From NCBI RefSeq assembly GCF_944388365.1, contig NZ_CALXIN010000018.1:1-34864 (forward strand): a stretch of DNA of 34,864 nucleotides, given 5' to 3'. Below are positions 1 through 9,001 of the stretch, piece after piece. Below the pieces are notes generated by a model. The model worked only from the letters and a program-made list of their open reading frames with translations, ran no database searches and was not told where the DNA came from. A program made the position numbers and the translations under genes. How positions within the stretch are numbered: the first letter of the stretch is position 1; the number at the start of each line of letters is the position of its first letter. This DNA comes from an uncultured Negativibacillus sp. (lineage in GTDB: Bacteria > Bacillota > Clostridia > Oscillospirales > Ruminococcaceae).

Positions 1-35
1 TGCTGTGAGGTGCTTTTTCTCATCTCTGATCTTGT

Positions 36-428
36 TTAAAACTCAATGGTGCGGCTTGGCTGGGTAAAGGAAGAAAAAACAGCCGTCACTTTTTCCAAAG
101 CAAAGATCTGTGTGTTTCCATCTCCAGCCTTGTACATCTTCTGCAAAGATGGGTATGCTGCAAGCATGTGTTCCTGCGCTTCTATTCTTGGATCTTCTAC
201 CGCAGTTGCCGCCATACGCAGCCACTGTTCTCCGTCAAATGCGCAGATTTCTATTTTTGGATTCTCCATCATCTGTCTGGAAACGTCCTTGACCTTACCA
301 GTCTGAATGGTCAAACGTCCATCAAACAGGTCTATCGTTCCAAAAGGGCGCACTCTTGCCTGACCATGGTCAACGGTTGCCAGATAATAGGTTCCGCATT
401 TCTTTAAAAAATCATATACTTCCTTCAT
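36..428 (-). CDS. Pyridoxamine 5'-phosphate oxidase-family (NimC/NimA-like) flavin-binding protein
   Basis: This 130-residue protein has the split beta-barrel look of small PNPOx-family FMN proteins: an N-terminal helix followed by YYLATVD, then QARVRPFG (the typical strand-turn of NimA/NimC-like members), and later strands ending in a short basic tail. The family binds FMN or F420 and includes nitroimidazole reductases, but the substrate cannot be told from sequence. I chose the start at 428 because GGGAGG lies just upstream; the frame stays open to 476 without a ribosome binding site. The first codons overlap the end of the upstream YibE/F gene by 17 bases, so the two are probably co-translated. 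Family is fairly certain, function is not. Confidence 0.8.
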   Translation of the reverse strand: MKEVYDFLKKCGTYYLATVDHGQARVRPFGTIDLFDGRLTIQTGKVKDVSRQMMENPKIEICAFDGEQWLRMAATAVEDPRIEAQEHMLAAYPSLQKMYKAGDGNTQIFALEKVTAVFSSFTQPSRTIEF

Positions 429-1674
429 TTTCTCTGCCTCCCTGTTGTATATGGCAATTTTCCGCAGGTCGTTCACTGTCCAATGTCAGTTTCGCCTGCT
501 CATTATTTTCATTATAGTATCTTTCTTGCACCTTTTCATTTCCAGAAGGTTTCAAAGATGTTAAAAATACACCTGCACATAATGCTGTAAAGGGAGCTAC
601 TGTCACCAGTCCAAAGGAACCAATGACGGTATGAATCATCTCTGCCGCTACATATTTATAGTTGAGGATGTTGATTAAAGGGGTTCCCTGCGCCATAAAT
701 ACCATCAGCAGCGCAATATAGCCGCCGGAATATGCCAGCAGCAGCGTTGTCGTCATGGTACCCATCGCTGCACGGCCCACATTCATACCGGAATGAACGG
801 CTTCTTTCCAACCGATCTCCGGTTTTTTCTCCACTACCTCACAAACAGCGGAGGTAATATCGACCGACAGATCCATCAGTGCGCCGGACGAACCGACAAA
901 GATGGACGCCATAAAAATTCTCGTCAGATTCAGATCCTGGTATCCCGCATACAACAAACTTTCCGAGGAAGACATCACCGCACCATGGATTTTAAACAGG
1001 TCGGTAAAGATCGCTCCCAGAATGCAGGTGACAATTACACCCAAAATCGTGCCCGAAACTGCCGATGCACACCGGCGGTCAAATCCATAGACCAGGGAAA
1101 TAATCAGCACACTCAGAATCAAGGTGAATACAACACCAATCCAAATCGGATTGTATCCCTTCAGATAAAGCGGGACCAGCAGCTTCCAGATTGCCAGAAT
1201 CGTCAAAATAAAGCTCAATACTGCGCGCACGCCGGTTCTGCCTGCAAACAAAATCAAGAACAGTACAAAAATTGCACCCATCAAAAGCTCTGCGGGAATT
1301 CGGTTGTGGTCGATCATCGTCACCATCAAAATCTCGTCACCGTCATAGCTGACAACCACCTGTGCCTTGTCGCCAACTTCAAACAGCTTGTCCTGCTCCA
1401 GCGAACCGTTGAGCATATTGACGCCCTGCGTTGTCTGTCCCTTAAATTTACCGCTGAGAATCTCCAGCTCGCAGCGCTGCTCGCCGGAACGGACCAGTCC
1501 GGTGTCAATGATGGTGCTGTTGTCAACTTCCAGAACCTGTGCCACACACTGATCAGCCTCACGATAAATTTCCTGGTAGCCGGTCGGAATCAAACATAAA
1601 ACGATGATAAACAGGATGCACACCCAAACCGGTGCATTGTACTGCAATTTTTCCTTTGTAAGCAGACCTTTCAT
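412..1674 (-). CDS. YibE/F-family multipass membrane protein
   Basis: This 420-residue membrane protein has one N-terminal transmembrane helix, a soluble extracytoplasmic-looking domain (about residues 30-125) and then six to eight hydrophobic segments. The middle includes the YibE/F-type stretch with FVGSSGALMDLSVDI and GRAAMGTMTTTLLLAYSGG, both highly characteristic. No molecular function is established for the family; a transport or export role is often suspected. The start at 1674 is preferred because AAAGGG precedes it at good spacing, whereas the ATG at 1692 has no ribosome binding site. It lies downstream of the alkaline phosphatase but is separated from it by a strong terminator, and it overlaps the following flavoprotein gene. 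Confidence 0.85.
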   Translation of the reverse strand: MKGLLTKEKLQYNAPVWVCILFIIVLCLIPTGYQEIYREADQCVAQVLEVDNSTIIDTGLVRSGEQRCELEILSGKFKGQTTQGVNMLNGSLEQDKLFEVGDKAQVVVSYDGDEILMVTMIDHNRIPAELLMGAIFVLFLILFAGRTGVRAVLSFILTILAIWKLLVPLYLKGYNPIWIGVVFTLILSVLIISLVYGFDRRCASAVSGTILGVIVTCILGAIFTDLFKIHGAVMSSSESLLYAGYQDLNLTRIFMASIFVGSSGALMDLSVDITSAVCEVVEKKPEIGWKEAVHSGMNVGRAAMGTMTTTLLLAYSGGYIALLMVFMAQGTPLINILNYKYVAAEMIHTVIGSFGLVTVAPFTALCAGVFLTSLKPSGNEKVQERYYNENNEQAKLTLDSERPAENCHIQQGGRENEGSI

Positions 1675-1704
1675 AGAAGAACCCTTTCCCAATCATACAG
1701 AATC

Positions 1705-1741
1705 GCAAAAAAGCGGACAGAACTTCCATCCGCTTTTTTGC
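1705..1741 (-). terminator. Rho-independent terminator after alkaline phosphatase
   Basis: A perfect 13-bp stem (1705-1717 with 1729-1741) has an 11-base loop and A/T-rich ends, so it works as a U-tract terminator on the minus strand. It separates the phosphatase gene from the YibE/F gene. Confidence 0.85.
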
Positions 1742-1771
1742 TTTATTTTTCAGAAACCTTCAGGAGATATC

Positions 1772-3310
1772 TTATTTGATGTCCATCAGATCAGCCAGTT
1801 TGTGGTAGATCTGAGTGTTGTCATAGTAACCGCCGAACTCATCCTGACCAACGCCCTTTGCAAATACTGCTACCGGCAGACCAGTGTGAGAGTAAGAGGT
1901 GAAGTCGATACCGGATTTGTTGTTGAGCAGGTGGGTGATGGTGACAGACAGTGGCTCATAGGTACCGTACAGTACATACTCTGCCTGATTTTCTTCGTCT
2001 GCTTTTTCGTCAGCCAGTGTCTTTGCATAAGCTTCCTTGAGCAGGCCGATTTCGTAGTCGGTCAGAACCAGTTTGTCATCCTCTGCACCGGACATCTTCA
2101 GACCGAACAGCTGTTCAACGTCTTTCATCATATCCTCGAAGGAAGTCTGGTTTTCTTTGTATTTTGTAACATAGTCGCTGTCAAATTTTGCGTAGGAGAT
2201 TTTCTGGTTGGTCAGGTTGGTCAGATAGGTGTCGTAGTCGGTACCAGCATAACCAATGGTCAGACCACCGGTTTCATGGTCGCCGGTAACCAGGATCAGG
2301 GTTTCATCTGCATGATCTTTTGCAAATTCCAGTGCCTCGTCAACTGCATCTGCCAGAGCAAGCGTATCGTTGATTGCGGAACCTGCATCGTTTGCATGGC
2401 AAGCCCAGTCGATCTTACCGCCTTCAACCATCATGAAGAAGCCTTTGTCGTTGTCGGACAGTACTTCGATGCCCTTGTCTACATAGTCAGCCAGTGCCCA
2501 TTCGCCATTTGCACGGTCATTTTCATAGGAGATGGAATCGCCGTCTGCCAGTTTTTCGCTGATGAGCAGAACCTTCTCATCTTTTGCGCTGATCTTTTCA
2601 GCTTCCGCCTGTGTGTTCACTACTTTGTAGCCAGCTTCTTCTGCTCTGTCGTACAGGCTTTCTTTGTCGCCGTCTGCACCATTTGGTTTGAGCAGAGCGC
2701 CGCCTGCAAAGTAATCGAAGTCGGAAGCAATCAGCTCTTCACCGATTTCATAGTAGTTGTTTCTGCTTGCCTGATGGCAGTAGAAAGCAGCTGGTGTTGC
2801 ATGGTTTAAGTTTACCGAAGAAACAACGCCGATGTCGTAGCCCTCGTCTTTGAGCTGTTCAGCGATGGTTTCATATTTTACGGTCATGGTTTCATCCATG
2901 TTGATGGTACCGGAATAGGTCTTGTGACCGGTCGAGATGGAGGTTGCAGTGGATGCAGAGTCTGGGCAGAAGGAAGTGGAATCATAGGTAACTGCGGAAC
3001 CTGCAACTGGGAAGTTCATAAAGTTCAGTGCTTTGTTTCCGTCGAGAATATCGTCGTTGTCGGTGTCAGCAACTGCACCCAGATAATCGGAAGCAGCCTG
3101 GAACTGTGGATAGCTCATACCGTCGCCGATGAACAGGAAAACATACTTTGGTTTTTTGCTTGTAGAATTTACAATGCCGGTGGACTGGGTCAGACCGGTG
3201 GTCAGTGCTGCAGATTTTGTATCAGTACCTGCCGCATAGGCACAGCTGAGCAGCATTGTGCCAGCCAAAGCTGCAGCTGCAACTTTGGAAAATACTTTCT
3301 TTGTGTTCAT
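1772..3310 (-). CDS. phoA: Secreted alkaline phosphatase (PhoA family)
   Basis: This 512-residue metallo-phosphomonoesterase is exported. Residues 1-27 form a signal peptide with basic start and hydrophobic core. It contains LLSC ending at C23, which could be a lipobox, followed by AYA, a possible signal peptidase I site, so anchoring is undecided. The catalytic core has IGDGMS (D63 as metal ligand), DSASTAT (D117, nucleophile S118), EGGKIDWACHAND (two-metal site), VTGDHETGG (D and H ligands) and SHTGLPV near the end. Length and motif order match bacterial PhoA-type enzymes, which hydrolyse phosphate esters to release phosphate. The ribosome binding site is AGAGGAGAG. No convincing Pho box was found in the upstream region 3311-3487. 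Confidence 0.95.
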   Translation of the reverse strand: MNTKKVFSKVAAAALAGTMLLSCAYAAGTDTKSAALTTGLTQSTGIVNSTSKKPKYVFLFIGDGMSYPQFQAASDYLGAVADTDNDDILDGNKALNFMNFPVAGSAVTYDSTSFCPDSASTATSISTGHKTYSGTINMDETMTVKYETIAEQLKDEGYDIGVVSSVNLNHATPAAFYCHQASRNNYYEIGEELIASDFDYFAGGALLKPNGADGDKESLYDRAEEAGYKVVNTQAEAEKISAKDEKVLLISEKLADGDSISYENDRANGEWALADYVDKGIEVLSDNDKGFFMMVEGGKIDWACHANDAGSAINDTLALADAVDEALEFAKDHADETLILVTGDHETGGLTIGYAGTDYDTYLTNLTNQKISYAKFDSDYVTKYKENQTSFEDMMKDVEQLFGLKMSGAEDDKLVLTDYEIGLLKEAYAKTLADEKADEENQAEYVLYGTYEPLSVTITHLLNNKSGIDFTSYSHTGLPVAVFAKGVGQDEFGGYYDNTQIYHKLADLMDIK

Positions 3311-3419
3311 AAATACACTCTCCTCTTTTTGTTTGCTTTGATCTTGCTCCTATATCATAATTCATTCATGTAAAACTCACACCCTTTCTCCCGTAAAAGG
3401 TGTGTTAAACTATTTTCCA

Positions 3420-3449
3420 TTGCATGAACAGATTGTAAAATGATATACT
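3420..3449 (+). promoter_or_regulatory. Probable sigma-A promoter of the FliB-like gene
   Basis: TTGCAT (3420-3425) and TATACT (3444-3449) are separated by 18 bases, about 38 bases before the start codon. A separate inverted repeat, CACACC (3378-3383) with GGTGTG (3399-3404), lies between the two divergent genes and could be an operator; nothing identifies its binder. Confidence 0.5.
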
Positions 3450-3487
3450 GAATCCAAAAATATGGTAAACACCACAGGAGAACATCT

Positions 3488-4579
3488 ATGAAACTGACTG
3501 TACCATCCTTCTATTTTGATTTTCACTGCATCGCCTCCCGATGCACCGACAGCTGCTGCATCGGCTGGGAGATTGACATCGACCCAAGCACTGCTGCCTA
3601 CTATCGACAGCGCGCACAGAAAAACGATTCCTTTGCCGCCCGCCTTGAGCAGAATATCGACTTTTCCCAGACACCTCACTTTCTCCTGACACCACAGGAA
3701 CGCTGTCCCTTTTTGAATAAACAAAATCTCTGCGACCTGATCCTGCACCTCGGCGAGGAGCATCTGTGCGAAATCTGTGACCAGCATCCTCGCTTTCATG
3801 AATGGTTTGGAAGCTATAAGGAAAGCGGTCTCGGACTCTGCTGTGAAGAAGCAGTCCGATTGCTGATTTCGGACGCCTCTCCTCTGCACTTTGTGCAGAC
3901 CGAGATTGAAGAAGCCCCTGATGATGCTCCCTTCGACCCACAGCTGCTGCAGCTTCTGCTTTTGCTGCGGGAGCGTTTCTTTGCTGTCCTTCAGGACCGT
4001 ACAAAACCGCTTTCTCAGCGGTTTTGTACTCTCCTTTCTCTTGCAGAACAAGCGCAGGAAGCCATCGACTTTGGTGATACCGAAGCGCTCGAACAGCTGA
4101 CCAAAGATTCCTCTGTTTCTCTCCCTGAACCGTCGAAGGAACAGCCTTCCGAAGTGCTCGATGCTATCCTTTCCTTTTTGCAGACGCTCGAACCTATCGA
4201 CCCACTTTGGCCGCAGCGTCTGCAAACACTCCAAAATCAGCTGCCCAAACTTCTCAGCAAAAAGTATTCTCCTTCCCGTCCTCATGAGTATGAACATCTC
4301 TGCGTCTACCTTCTCTACCGCTACCTGCTCAAAGCGGCGCGCGACGGCGAACTTCTCTCCCGCGTCAAAGCTGCCGTCCTGTTTTCCCTGCTGGTGCTTG
4401 TGCTGGAAATGGAAACTGCCGCCGATTTTTCCCTTTCCCAGCAGATCATCAACATTAAAGCCCTCTCCAAGGAGCTGGAATACTCGGACGAAAATTGGGA
4501 CGCCCTGCTGGAACAAAGTTGGAACTATCCCGCTTTCTCCTGCCAAAACCTGTGTTCTCTCGCTGCATCCCTCCTGTAA
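3488..4579 (+). CDS. fliB: FliB-like (flagellin lysine-N-methylase family) cysteine-cluster protein
   Basis: This 363-residue protein matches the clostridial family annotated as flagellin lysine-N-methylase. The signature is a cysteine-rich N-terminal third: CIASRCTDSCCIGWEIDI, then CPFLNKQNLCDL, then LCEICDQHPRFHEWFG and GLGLCCEEA. Such cysteine clusters resemble metal-binding YkgJ-type modules. The C-terminal two thirds are helical and poorly conserved. In Salmonella, FliB methylates flagellin lysines, but many clostridial homologues sit in genomes or loci without flagella. There are no flagellar genes in this window, so the true substrate is uncertain. It is transcribed alone and ends at a strong terminator shared with glpK. 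Confidence 0.8.
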   Translation: MKLTVPSFYFDFHCIASRCTDSCCIGWEIDIDPSTAAYYRQRAQKNDSFAARLEQNIDFSQTPHFLLTPQERCPFLNKQNLCDLILHLGEEHLCEICDQHPRFHEWFGSYKESGLGLCCEEAVRLLISDASPLHFVQTEIEEAPDDAPFDPQLLQLLLLLRERFFAVLQDRTKPLSQRFCTLLSLAEQAQEAIDFGDTEALEQLTKDSSVSLPEPSKEQPSEVLDAILSFLQTLEPIDPLWPQRLQTLQNQLPKLLSKKYSPSRPHEYEHLCVYLLYRYLLKAARDGELLSRVKAAVLFSLLVLVLEMETAADFSLSQQIINIKALSKELEYSDENWDALLEQSWNYPAFSCQNLCSLAASLL

Positions 4580-4623
4580 GCAATTAAAAAAGGACTGTCG
4601 TTTGACAGTCCTTTTTTAATTGC
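4580..4623. terminator. Bidirectional Rho-independent terminator between fliB-like gene and glpK
   Basis: A perfect 20-bp stem (4580-4599 with 4604-4623) has a GTTT loop and A-run/T-run flanks within the stem. It starts directly after the stop codon of the plus-strand gene and lies nine bases beyond the glpK stop on the minus strand, so it serves both convergent genes. Confidence 0.9.
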
Positions 4624-4632
4624 TTTTCTTTT

Positions 4633-6117
4633 TTATTCTGCCCAGCCCATGCTGCGCTCAACCGCCTTGTGCCATCCGTGCAGAAGCTGCTCTCTCTTTT
4701 GCTCCTGCATCTGCGAAACGAAGGTGACATCGCAGTTCCACAAACTGCGGATTTCCTCCTTGTCCTTCCAGACGCCGACCGCCAGTCCTGCCAGATAAGC
4801 TGCTCCCAGTGCCGTCGTCTCCCGAATCATCGGACGGCGCACCTCACAGTCAAGAATATCCGCCTGAAACTGCATCAGGAAGCGGTCACGGCTGGCGCCG
4901 CCGTCCACCTTCAGCTCCCGCATCTTCACGCCGGTGTCGCGCTCCATCGCCCGCACCAGATCATAGCTCTGGTATGCGATCGACTCCTGTGCCGCGCGGA
5001 TAATATGTTCCCTGCGGGTACCTCTGGTGATGCCGATGATGCAGCCTCGGGCATACATATCCCAGTGCGGCGCACCAAGTCCCGTGAAGGCCGGCACCAG
5101 ATACACGCCGCCGGTGTCCTCAACCTTCTGCGCATAGTACTCCGCATCCTTCGACTCGGTGATAAAGCGCATCTCATCGCGAATCCACTGGATGACCGCA
5201 CCGCCCACAAAGACGCTGCCTTCCAGCGCATACTGCACCTTTCCGTTTAAGCCGATGGCGATGGTGGTGATCAACCCGTTTTCGCTCACACAAGGCTTTT
5301 CTCCCGTGTTCATCAGTAAAAAGCATCCGGTTCCGTATGTATTTTTCGCCTGACCTTCCTCAAAGCAGCACTGTCCAAACAGCGCTGCCTGCTGGTCGCC
5401 GGCAATGCCTGCAATCGGAATCTGTTCTCCCTGAATGGTGGTATAGCCGTAAATTTCGCTGCTGCTTTTCACCTGAGGAAGCATCGCCCGTGGAATGTCC
5501 AGCGCCTCCAACAGTTTTTCATCCCACTCCAATGTTCTGATGTTAAACAGCATGGTTCGCGAAGCGTTGGTCATGTCGGTAACATGTGCCTTTCCACCGG
5601 TCAGCTTCCAGATCAGCCAGCTGTCCACCGTACCAAACAGGATTTCTCCTCGTTTTGCCCGTTCTCTTGCACCTTCAACATGGTCAAGAATCCACGCAAT
5701 TTTGGTCGCTGAAAAATAGGCATCCGGCACCAGTCCGGTGACTTCGCGGATATACTCTCCCAAACCCTGCTGTTTTAAACGATCGACGATGTCCGCTGTG
5801 CGGCGGCACTGCCAGACAATCGCATTGTAGATCGGCCGTCCGGTTTTTGCATCCCATAAAATCGTGGTTTCCCTTTGGTTGGTGATACCGATGCCCTTGA
5901 TCTGTTTTATATCCACATTGCTCTGTGCGATGACCTCCATCATCACCGCATACTGGGAGGAATAGATCTCCATCGGGTCATGCTCGACCCAACCTTCCTT
6001 AGGATAATGCTGGGTAAACTCCTTCTGTGAGATTCCCACGATATTTTGCTGCCGGTCAAACAGGATGGCACGGGAACTGGTTGTTCCCTGATCCAATGCC
6101 AGAATGTACTCTTCCAT
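4633..6117 (-). CDS. glpK: Glycerol kinase
   Basis: This 494-residue FGGY-family kinase phosphorylates glycerol to sn-glycerol 3-phosphate. It opens with the canonical [15 protein letters not shown], continues with [42 protein letters not shown], the [13 protein letters not shown] phosphate-binding loop, [14 protein letters not shown], and the C-terminal [24 protein letters not shown] with [13 protein letters not shown]. Length is normal. The start at 6117 has GAGGGGGG seven bases upstream; 25 extra in-frame residues upstream are not needed. It is the last gene of a likely operon (histidine phosphatase, DUF308, glpK). No glycerol facilitator or glycerol-3-phosphate dehydrogenase is present in the window. 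Confidence 0.97.
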   Translation of the reverse strand: MEEYILALDQGTTSSRAILFDRQQNIVGISQKEFTQHYPKEGWVEHDPMEIYSSQYAVMMEVIAQSNVDIKQIKGIGITNQRETTILWDAKTGRPIYNAIVWQCRRTADIVDRLKQQGLGEYIREVTGLVPDAYFSATKIAWILDHVEGARERAKRGEILFGTVDSWLIWKLTGGKAHVTDMTNASRTMLFNIRTLEWDEKLLEALDIPRAMLPQVKSSSEIYGYTTIQGEQIPIAGIAGDQQAALFGQCCFEEGQAKNTYGTGCFLLMNTGEKPCVSENGLITTIAIGLNGKVQYALEGSVFVGGAVIQWIRDEMRFITESKDAEYYAQKVEDTGGVYLVPAFTGLGAPHWDMYARGCIIGITRGTRREHIIRAAQESIAYQSYDLVRAMERDTGVKMRELKVDGGASRDRFLMQFQADILDCEVRRPMIRETTALGAAYLAGLAVGVWKDKEEIRSLWNCDVTFVSQMQEQKREQLLHGWHKAVERSMGWAE

Positions 6118-6136
6118 GAAAAAACCCCCCTCGTTT

Positions 6137-6667
6137 TTAGGACAGCCTGTTAAATACAACGTTAAACCATGCGCCGGTGATGCCGTCCGCAATCAGCAGG
6201 ACACCCATGATGCGCACCGTGACGACCAGCGCACCAAATGGATTAAAGATCAGCACTGCTCCCAGAACCGCGATGAGAATACCTGTCACCATTGCGCCAA
6301 TCCACTTTGGATACGCATAGCGGCGCAGCATCCATGCGCGCTGTACCTTGGAAATGCCTTCGACCAGCACCAGAATACCCAGCACAATCGGCAGCAGCGC
6401 AAAGATACCGCCTGGATTCATCAGACAGAACAGTCCGATGCCCAATAAAAAGATACCCAGCACCAGCTCTCCGATAAAAAAGGCGGAAAGCTCCCTGTTC
6501 CGAAGGTAGGAAATCACCTTCATCAATCCATAGATCAGCGATAAAATGCCGATACCGTAAGTAATGACATCGATTGCCTGCGACGGAAAAAATACCAGTA
6601 CTGCTCCCGCTACAATACCAACCAACGCCGCCAGATATTCACTTCCACCAAATTGAAGCTGTTTCAT
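6137..6667 (-). CDS. DUF308 (HdeD-like) membrane protein
   Basis: This 176-residue protein has six predicted transmembrane helices in three repeated pairs ([60 protein letters not shown]). That internal repetition, with a G-x-x-x-G helix followed by FxP or NP, is the hallmark of the DUF308/HdeD family. In Escherichia coli HdeD belongs to an acid-resistance island; the biochemical role is unknown. Its ribosome binding site is GGAG. It sits 21 bases after the histidine phosphatase gene and 19 bases before glpK, so all three are likely co-transcribed. Confidence 0.88.
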   Translation of the reverse strand: MKQLQFGGSEYLAALVGIVAGAVLVFFPSQAIDVITYGIGILSLIYGLMKVISYLRNRELSAFFIGELVLGIFLLGIGLFCLMNPGGIFALLPIVLGILVLVEGISKVQRAWMLRRYAYPKWIGAMVTGILIAVLGAVLIFNPFGALVVTVRIMGVLLIADGITGAWFNVVFNRLS

Positions 6668-6688
6668 CGTTTGTTCTCCTTTTCTTTT

Positions 6689-7219
6689 TTATAGTTCAAA
6701 CTGATATGCCTGTGCATTTGCCAGCAGGATGTCGGTCAGATTGTCCTCCTTTTTGGATCGTCCCGAATAGCTGCTCACCGGTGCAAAGACGCCGCCATGT
6801 GCTACCAGCAGCACACTGCCCTCTTTTCCTTTGAGGGTATCCAGAAAATCATAGACTCTTGCAAAAAATTGTTGGATATTTTCCGCCTTTTCATACTGGA
6901 TGTTGGCTGTGTAGTCCCAGAACAGGCGGGAGTCAAACTGCGTCCAATCCATCCCCTGAAATTCGCCCATGTCCCGCTCGATCAGACGCTGTTCCAGATA
7001 GATCGGAATATTTCTTCCCTCACAGATAATGTTTGCTGTCTGCCGGGCACGCATCAGCGGCGAACAGTATGCACAATCAAACTGCTCGCCTTTGAGCAGT
7101 TCCCTGGTTTTTCTGGCCTGCTCCATTCCCGTTTCATTGAGCGGAATGTCCGCAAGTCCCTGCTGCTTTCCCTGCTTGTTCCAATCGGTCTGACCATGAC
7201 GAACAAATGTCACTTTCAT
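6689..7219 (-). CDS. Histidine phosphatase (phosphoglycerate mutase-like) family protein
   Basis: This 176-residue cytoplasmic phosphatase starts with TFVRHGQTDWN, carrying the RHG catalytic motif with phospho-acceptor H8. It also has SPLMRARQTA (R57), the proton-donor region ERDMGEFQG (E81) and the second catalytic histidine in VAHGG (H141). Arrangement and length fit the broad-specificity PhoE/GpmB/CobC-like branch; the substrate cannot be assigned. I chose the start at 7219 because the RHG motif then begins at residue 7, as in homologues; upstream in-frame codons to 7255 have no better ribosome binding site. It is first in the operon with the DUF308 gene and glpK, just after a palindromic terminator. 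Confidence 0.9.
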   Translation of the reverse strand: MKVTFVRHGQTDWNKQGKQQGLADIPLNETGMEQARKTRELLKGEQFDCAYCSPLMRARQTANIICEGRNIPIYLEQRLIERDMGEFQGMDWTQFDSRLFWDYTANIQYEKAENIQQFFARVYDFLDTLKGKEGSVLLVAHGGVFAPVSSYSGRSKKEDNLTDILLANAQAYQFEL

Positions 7220-7254
7220 TCTTTCGGCTTCCCTTCCAAAATCAGATAAAAACA

Positions 7255-7288
7255 AACAGGCGCAGGTAACATGTTACCTGCGCCTGTT
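7255..7288 (-). terminator. Perfectly palindromic terminator after rluB
   Basis: The entire 34 bases are their own reverse complement: arms 7255-7270 and 7273-7288 around an AT centre. On the minus strand the hairpin is followed by a T-rich tract (complement of about 7240-7254). It ends rluB transcription and insulates the phosphatase operon. Confidence 0.85.
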
Positions 7289-7315
7289 CTGTACAGAAAA
7301 AGACTGTTTTCTCTG

Positions 7316-8308
7316 TTACATTCCCGAACCTTTTTTGGTAAACGGCTTGCTTCCAATTCCCTTGGAATACGGCTTGCCGCCTCGACCTGCAAAAGCACGG
7401 TTGCGGTCCTGACGCTGGTTCTGTCTGCTGCGTGCCTGTTCCTTTGTACCGAAATCTCTTCCTGTATAGCGAGATCCCGATTCAAAGACAACGCGCTCCA
7501 CCGCCGGTTTTTTACGGCGGACATTTTTGCCCAGGATGTCCTCATCCAGATCGCCCAGCACCTCAGGTGCACCGGTGGAGGTCTTGACTGCATTGCGCAG
7601 CATACCAATTTCTCCCGGACGCAGCTCACGCCATTTTCCTGGTGCCAGCATTCCCAGCTTCAGCGGTCCGATTGCTGTACGTTTGAGCCTTGCAACCTCC
7701 AGACCCACCGCTTCACACATCTTTCTGACCTGACGGTTTCTTCCTTCATAAATCACAATCTGCATAACCACTCTGCCTGGTTCCTTTTCCAGTACGGTGA
7801 CATGTGCAGGACTTGTCTTTTTGCCGTCGATCACTACGCCGGTGGACAGTTGGATCACCTGTGCATCGGTGACATCAGGACGTACCGTAACACGGTAGGT
7901 CTTGGAAACATGGTGGCTTGGGTGCATGATGAGGTTTGCAAAGTCGCCGTCGTTGGTAAACAGCAGCATTCCTTCGCTGTCCTTGTCCAGTCGGCCGATC
8001 GGATAGACACGCTCCGGCACGTCCTCCACCAGCTCTGCCACACATTTTCTGCCCAGCTCGTCGCTCATGGTGGTCACATAGCCGCGCGGCTTGTGCAGCA
8101 TGATGTAATATTTCTGGCTGCTCTTCTGAAAATATACTCTCTCGCCGTCGATGGTGACCACATCACGGTTGGGGTTGATCTTCTGACCCAGTACAGCAGG
8201 GCGGCCGTTAATTTTGATCTTGCCCTGTTCGATCCATTCCTCCGCCTTTCTGCGGGATACGATTCCCTGCTCGGAGAGGACTTTTTGAATTCTGGTACCT
8301 TTTTCCAT
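7316..8308 (-). CDS. rluB: RluB/RsuA-family pseudouridine synthase
   Basis: This 330-residue rRNA-modifying enzyme has an N-terminal S4 RNA-binding domain (TRIQKVLSEQGIVSRRKAEEWI, residues 5-50). The synthase domain contains YPIGRLDKDSEGMLLFTNDG, where D108 is the catalytic aspartate, followed by KTYRV and the RQVRKMCEAVGLEVARLKR core. Firmicute RluB isomerises a uridine in 23S rRNA helix 93; the RsuA/RluB/RluE group cannot be fully separated by eye. The last 70 residues form a low-complexity basic tail rich in R, G, K and Q, a common RNA-binding extension. The start at 8308 has GAGGAG upstream; the frame is open to 8380 without support. It appears monocistronic. Confidence 0.92.
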   Translation of the reverse strand: MEKGTRIQKVLSEQGIVSRRKAEEWIEQGKIKINGRPAVLGQKINPNRDVVTIDGERVYFQKSSQKYYIMLHKPRGYVTTMSDELGRKCVAELVEDVPERVYPIGRLDKDSEGMLLFTNDGDFANLIMHPSHHVSKTYRVTVRPDVTDAQVIQLSTGVVIDGKKTSPAHVTVLEKEPGRVVMQIVIYEGRNRQVRKMCEAVGLEVARLKRTAIGPLKLGMLAPGKWRELRPGEIGMLRNAVKTSTGAPEVLGDLDEDILGKNVRRKKPAVERVVFESGSRYTGRDFGTKEQARSRQNQRQDRNRAFAGRGGKPYSKGIGSKPFTKKGSGM

Positions 8309-8487
8309 TTGAAACTCCTCTTTAGAAAATAATTCTGTCGATAACTTCTGTCTTCTGGATGTAGTCTTATTGTAAGTCAAAGGGACAACGCTGTCAATCT
8401 TCTTTTCCAGATTCCCCTGCTATATTCTCATTGTACCATGCTTGTGGTTGTCTTACAAGCATCCGGCATAAAGCCATGCTTTCTCCC

Positions 8488-8516
8488 TTGAAAGAAAGTT
8501 GTAAATGTGTTAAACT
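8488..8516 (+). promoter_or_regulatory. Probable promoter of the dtxR-mutY operon
   Basis: TTGAAA (8488-8493) and TAAACT (8511-8516) are 17 bases apart, about 95 bases before the TTG start of the regulator. The whole gap 8309-8611 holds no other gene that I can support. A metal-box palindrome for autoregulation was looked for and not clearly seen. Confidence 0.45.
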
Positions 8517-8611
8517 GGATGCATGAAATCGCAGACAAAAACTGTACAAATCGTTGAATGTTCCCTTCTGGAGCCCAACACGATACTTTTCCCGAAAGGA
8601 GCCATGTTGCC

Positions 8612-9001
8612 TTGAAGATTCAGGAATCCGGCGAAAACTACCTTGAAACCATCCTTATTCTCGAACAGAAAAACGGCGTTGTCCGTTCGATTGATATTGC
8701 AAATGAACTTGAATTCTCCAAACCCAGCGTCAGCCGCGCCATGGGCATCCTCAAAACCGCAGGTCTGATTACCATGGATAAAAATAATTTCATCCTGCTC
8801 ACCGAGCAGGGACGTCAGAAGGCAGAGGCCGTCTATGAGCGTCACTGTCTGCTCAGCCGTTTTCTGGAGGAGGTTCTGGGGGTCAGCCGTGAAAATGCGT
8901 CCGCAGATGCCTGCCGCATTGAGCACGTCATCAGCAATGAGACCTTTGAAAAGATCAAATCCTCCCTTCGCCTGCACGATTCGCAACAGGAAGCAGAATG
9001 A
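8612..9001 (+). CDS. DtxR/MntR-family metal-dependent transcriptional regulator
   Basis: This 129-residue regulator has an N-terminal winged helix-turn-helix (RSIDIANELEFSKPSVSRAMGILKTAGLI, residues 25-53) and a dimerisation/metal-binding domain. H78, C101, E104 and H105 sit at metal-ligand positions. The CRIEH signature with a cysteine resembles the iron-sensing DtxR site; MntR has glutamate there, so iron is at least as likely as manganese. No C-terminal SH3-like domain is present. I chose the unusual TTG start at 8612, preceded by AAAGGAG, because homologues begin MKIQES-ENYLETI. The stop overlaps the mutY start as ATGA, so the two are translationally coupled. Confidence 0.88.
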   Translation: MKIQESGENYLETILILEQKNGVVRSIDIANELEFSKPSVSRAMGILKTAGLITMDKNNFILLTEQGRQKAEAVYERHCLLSRFLEEVLGVSRENASADACRIEHVISNETFEKIKSSLRLHDSQQEAE

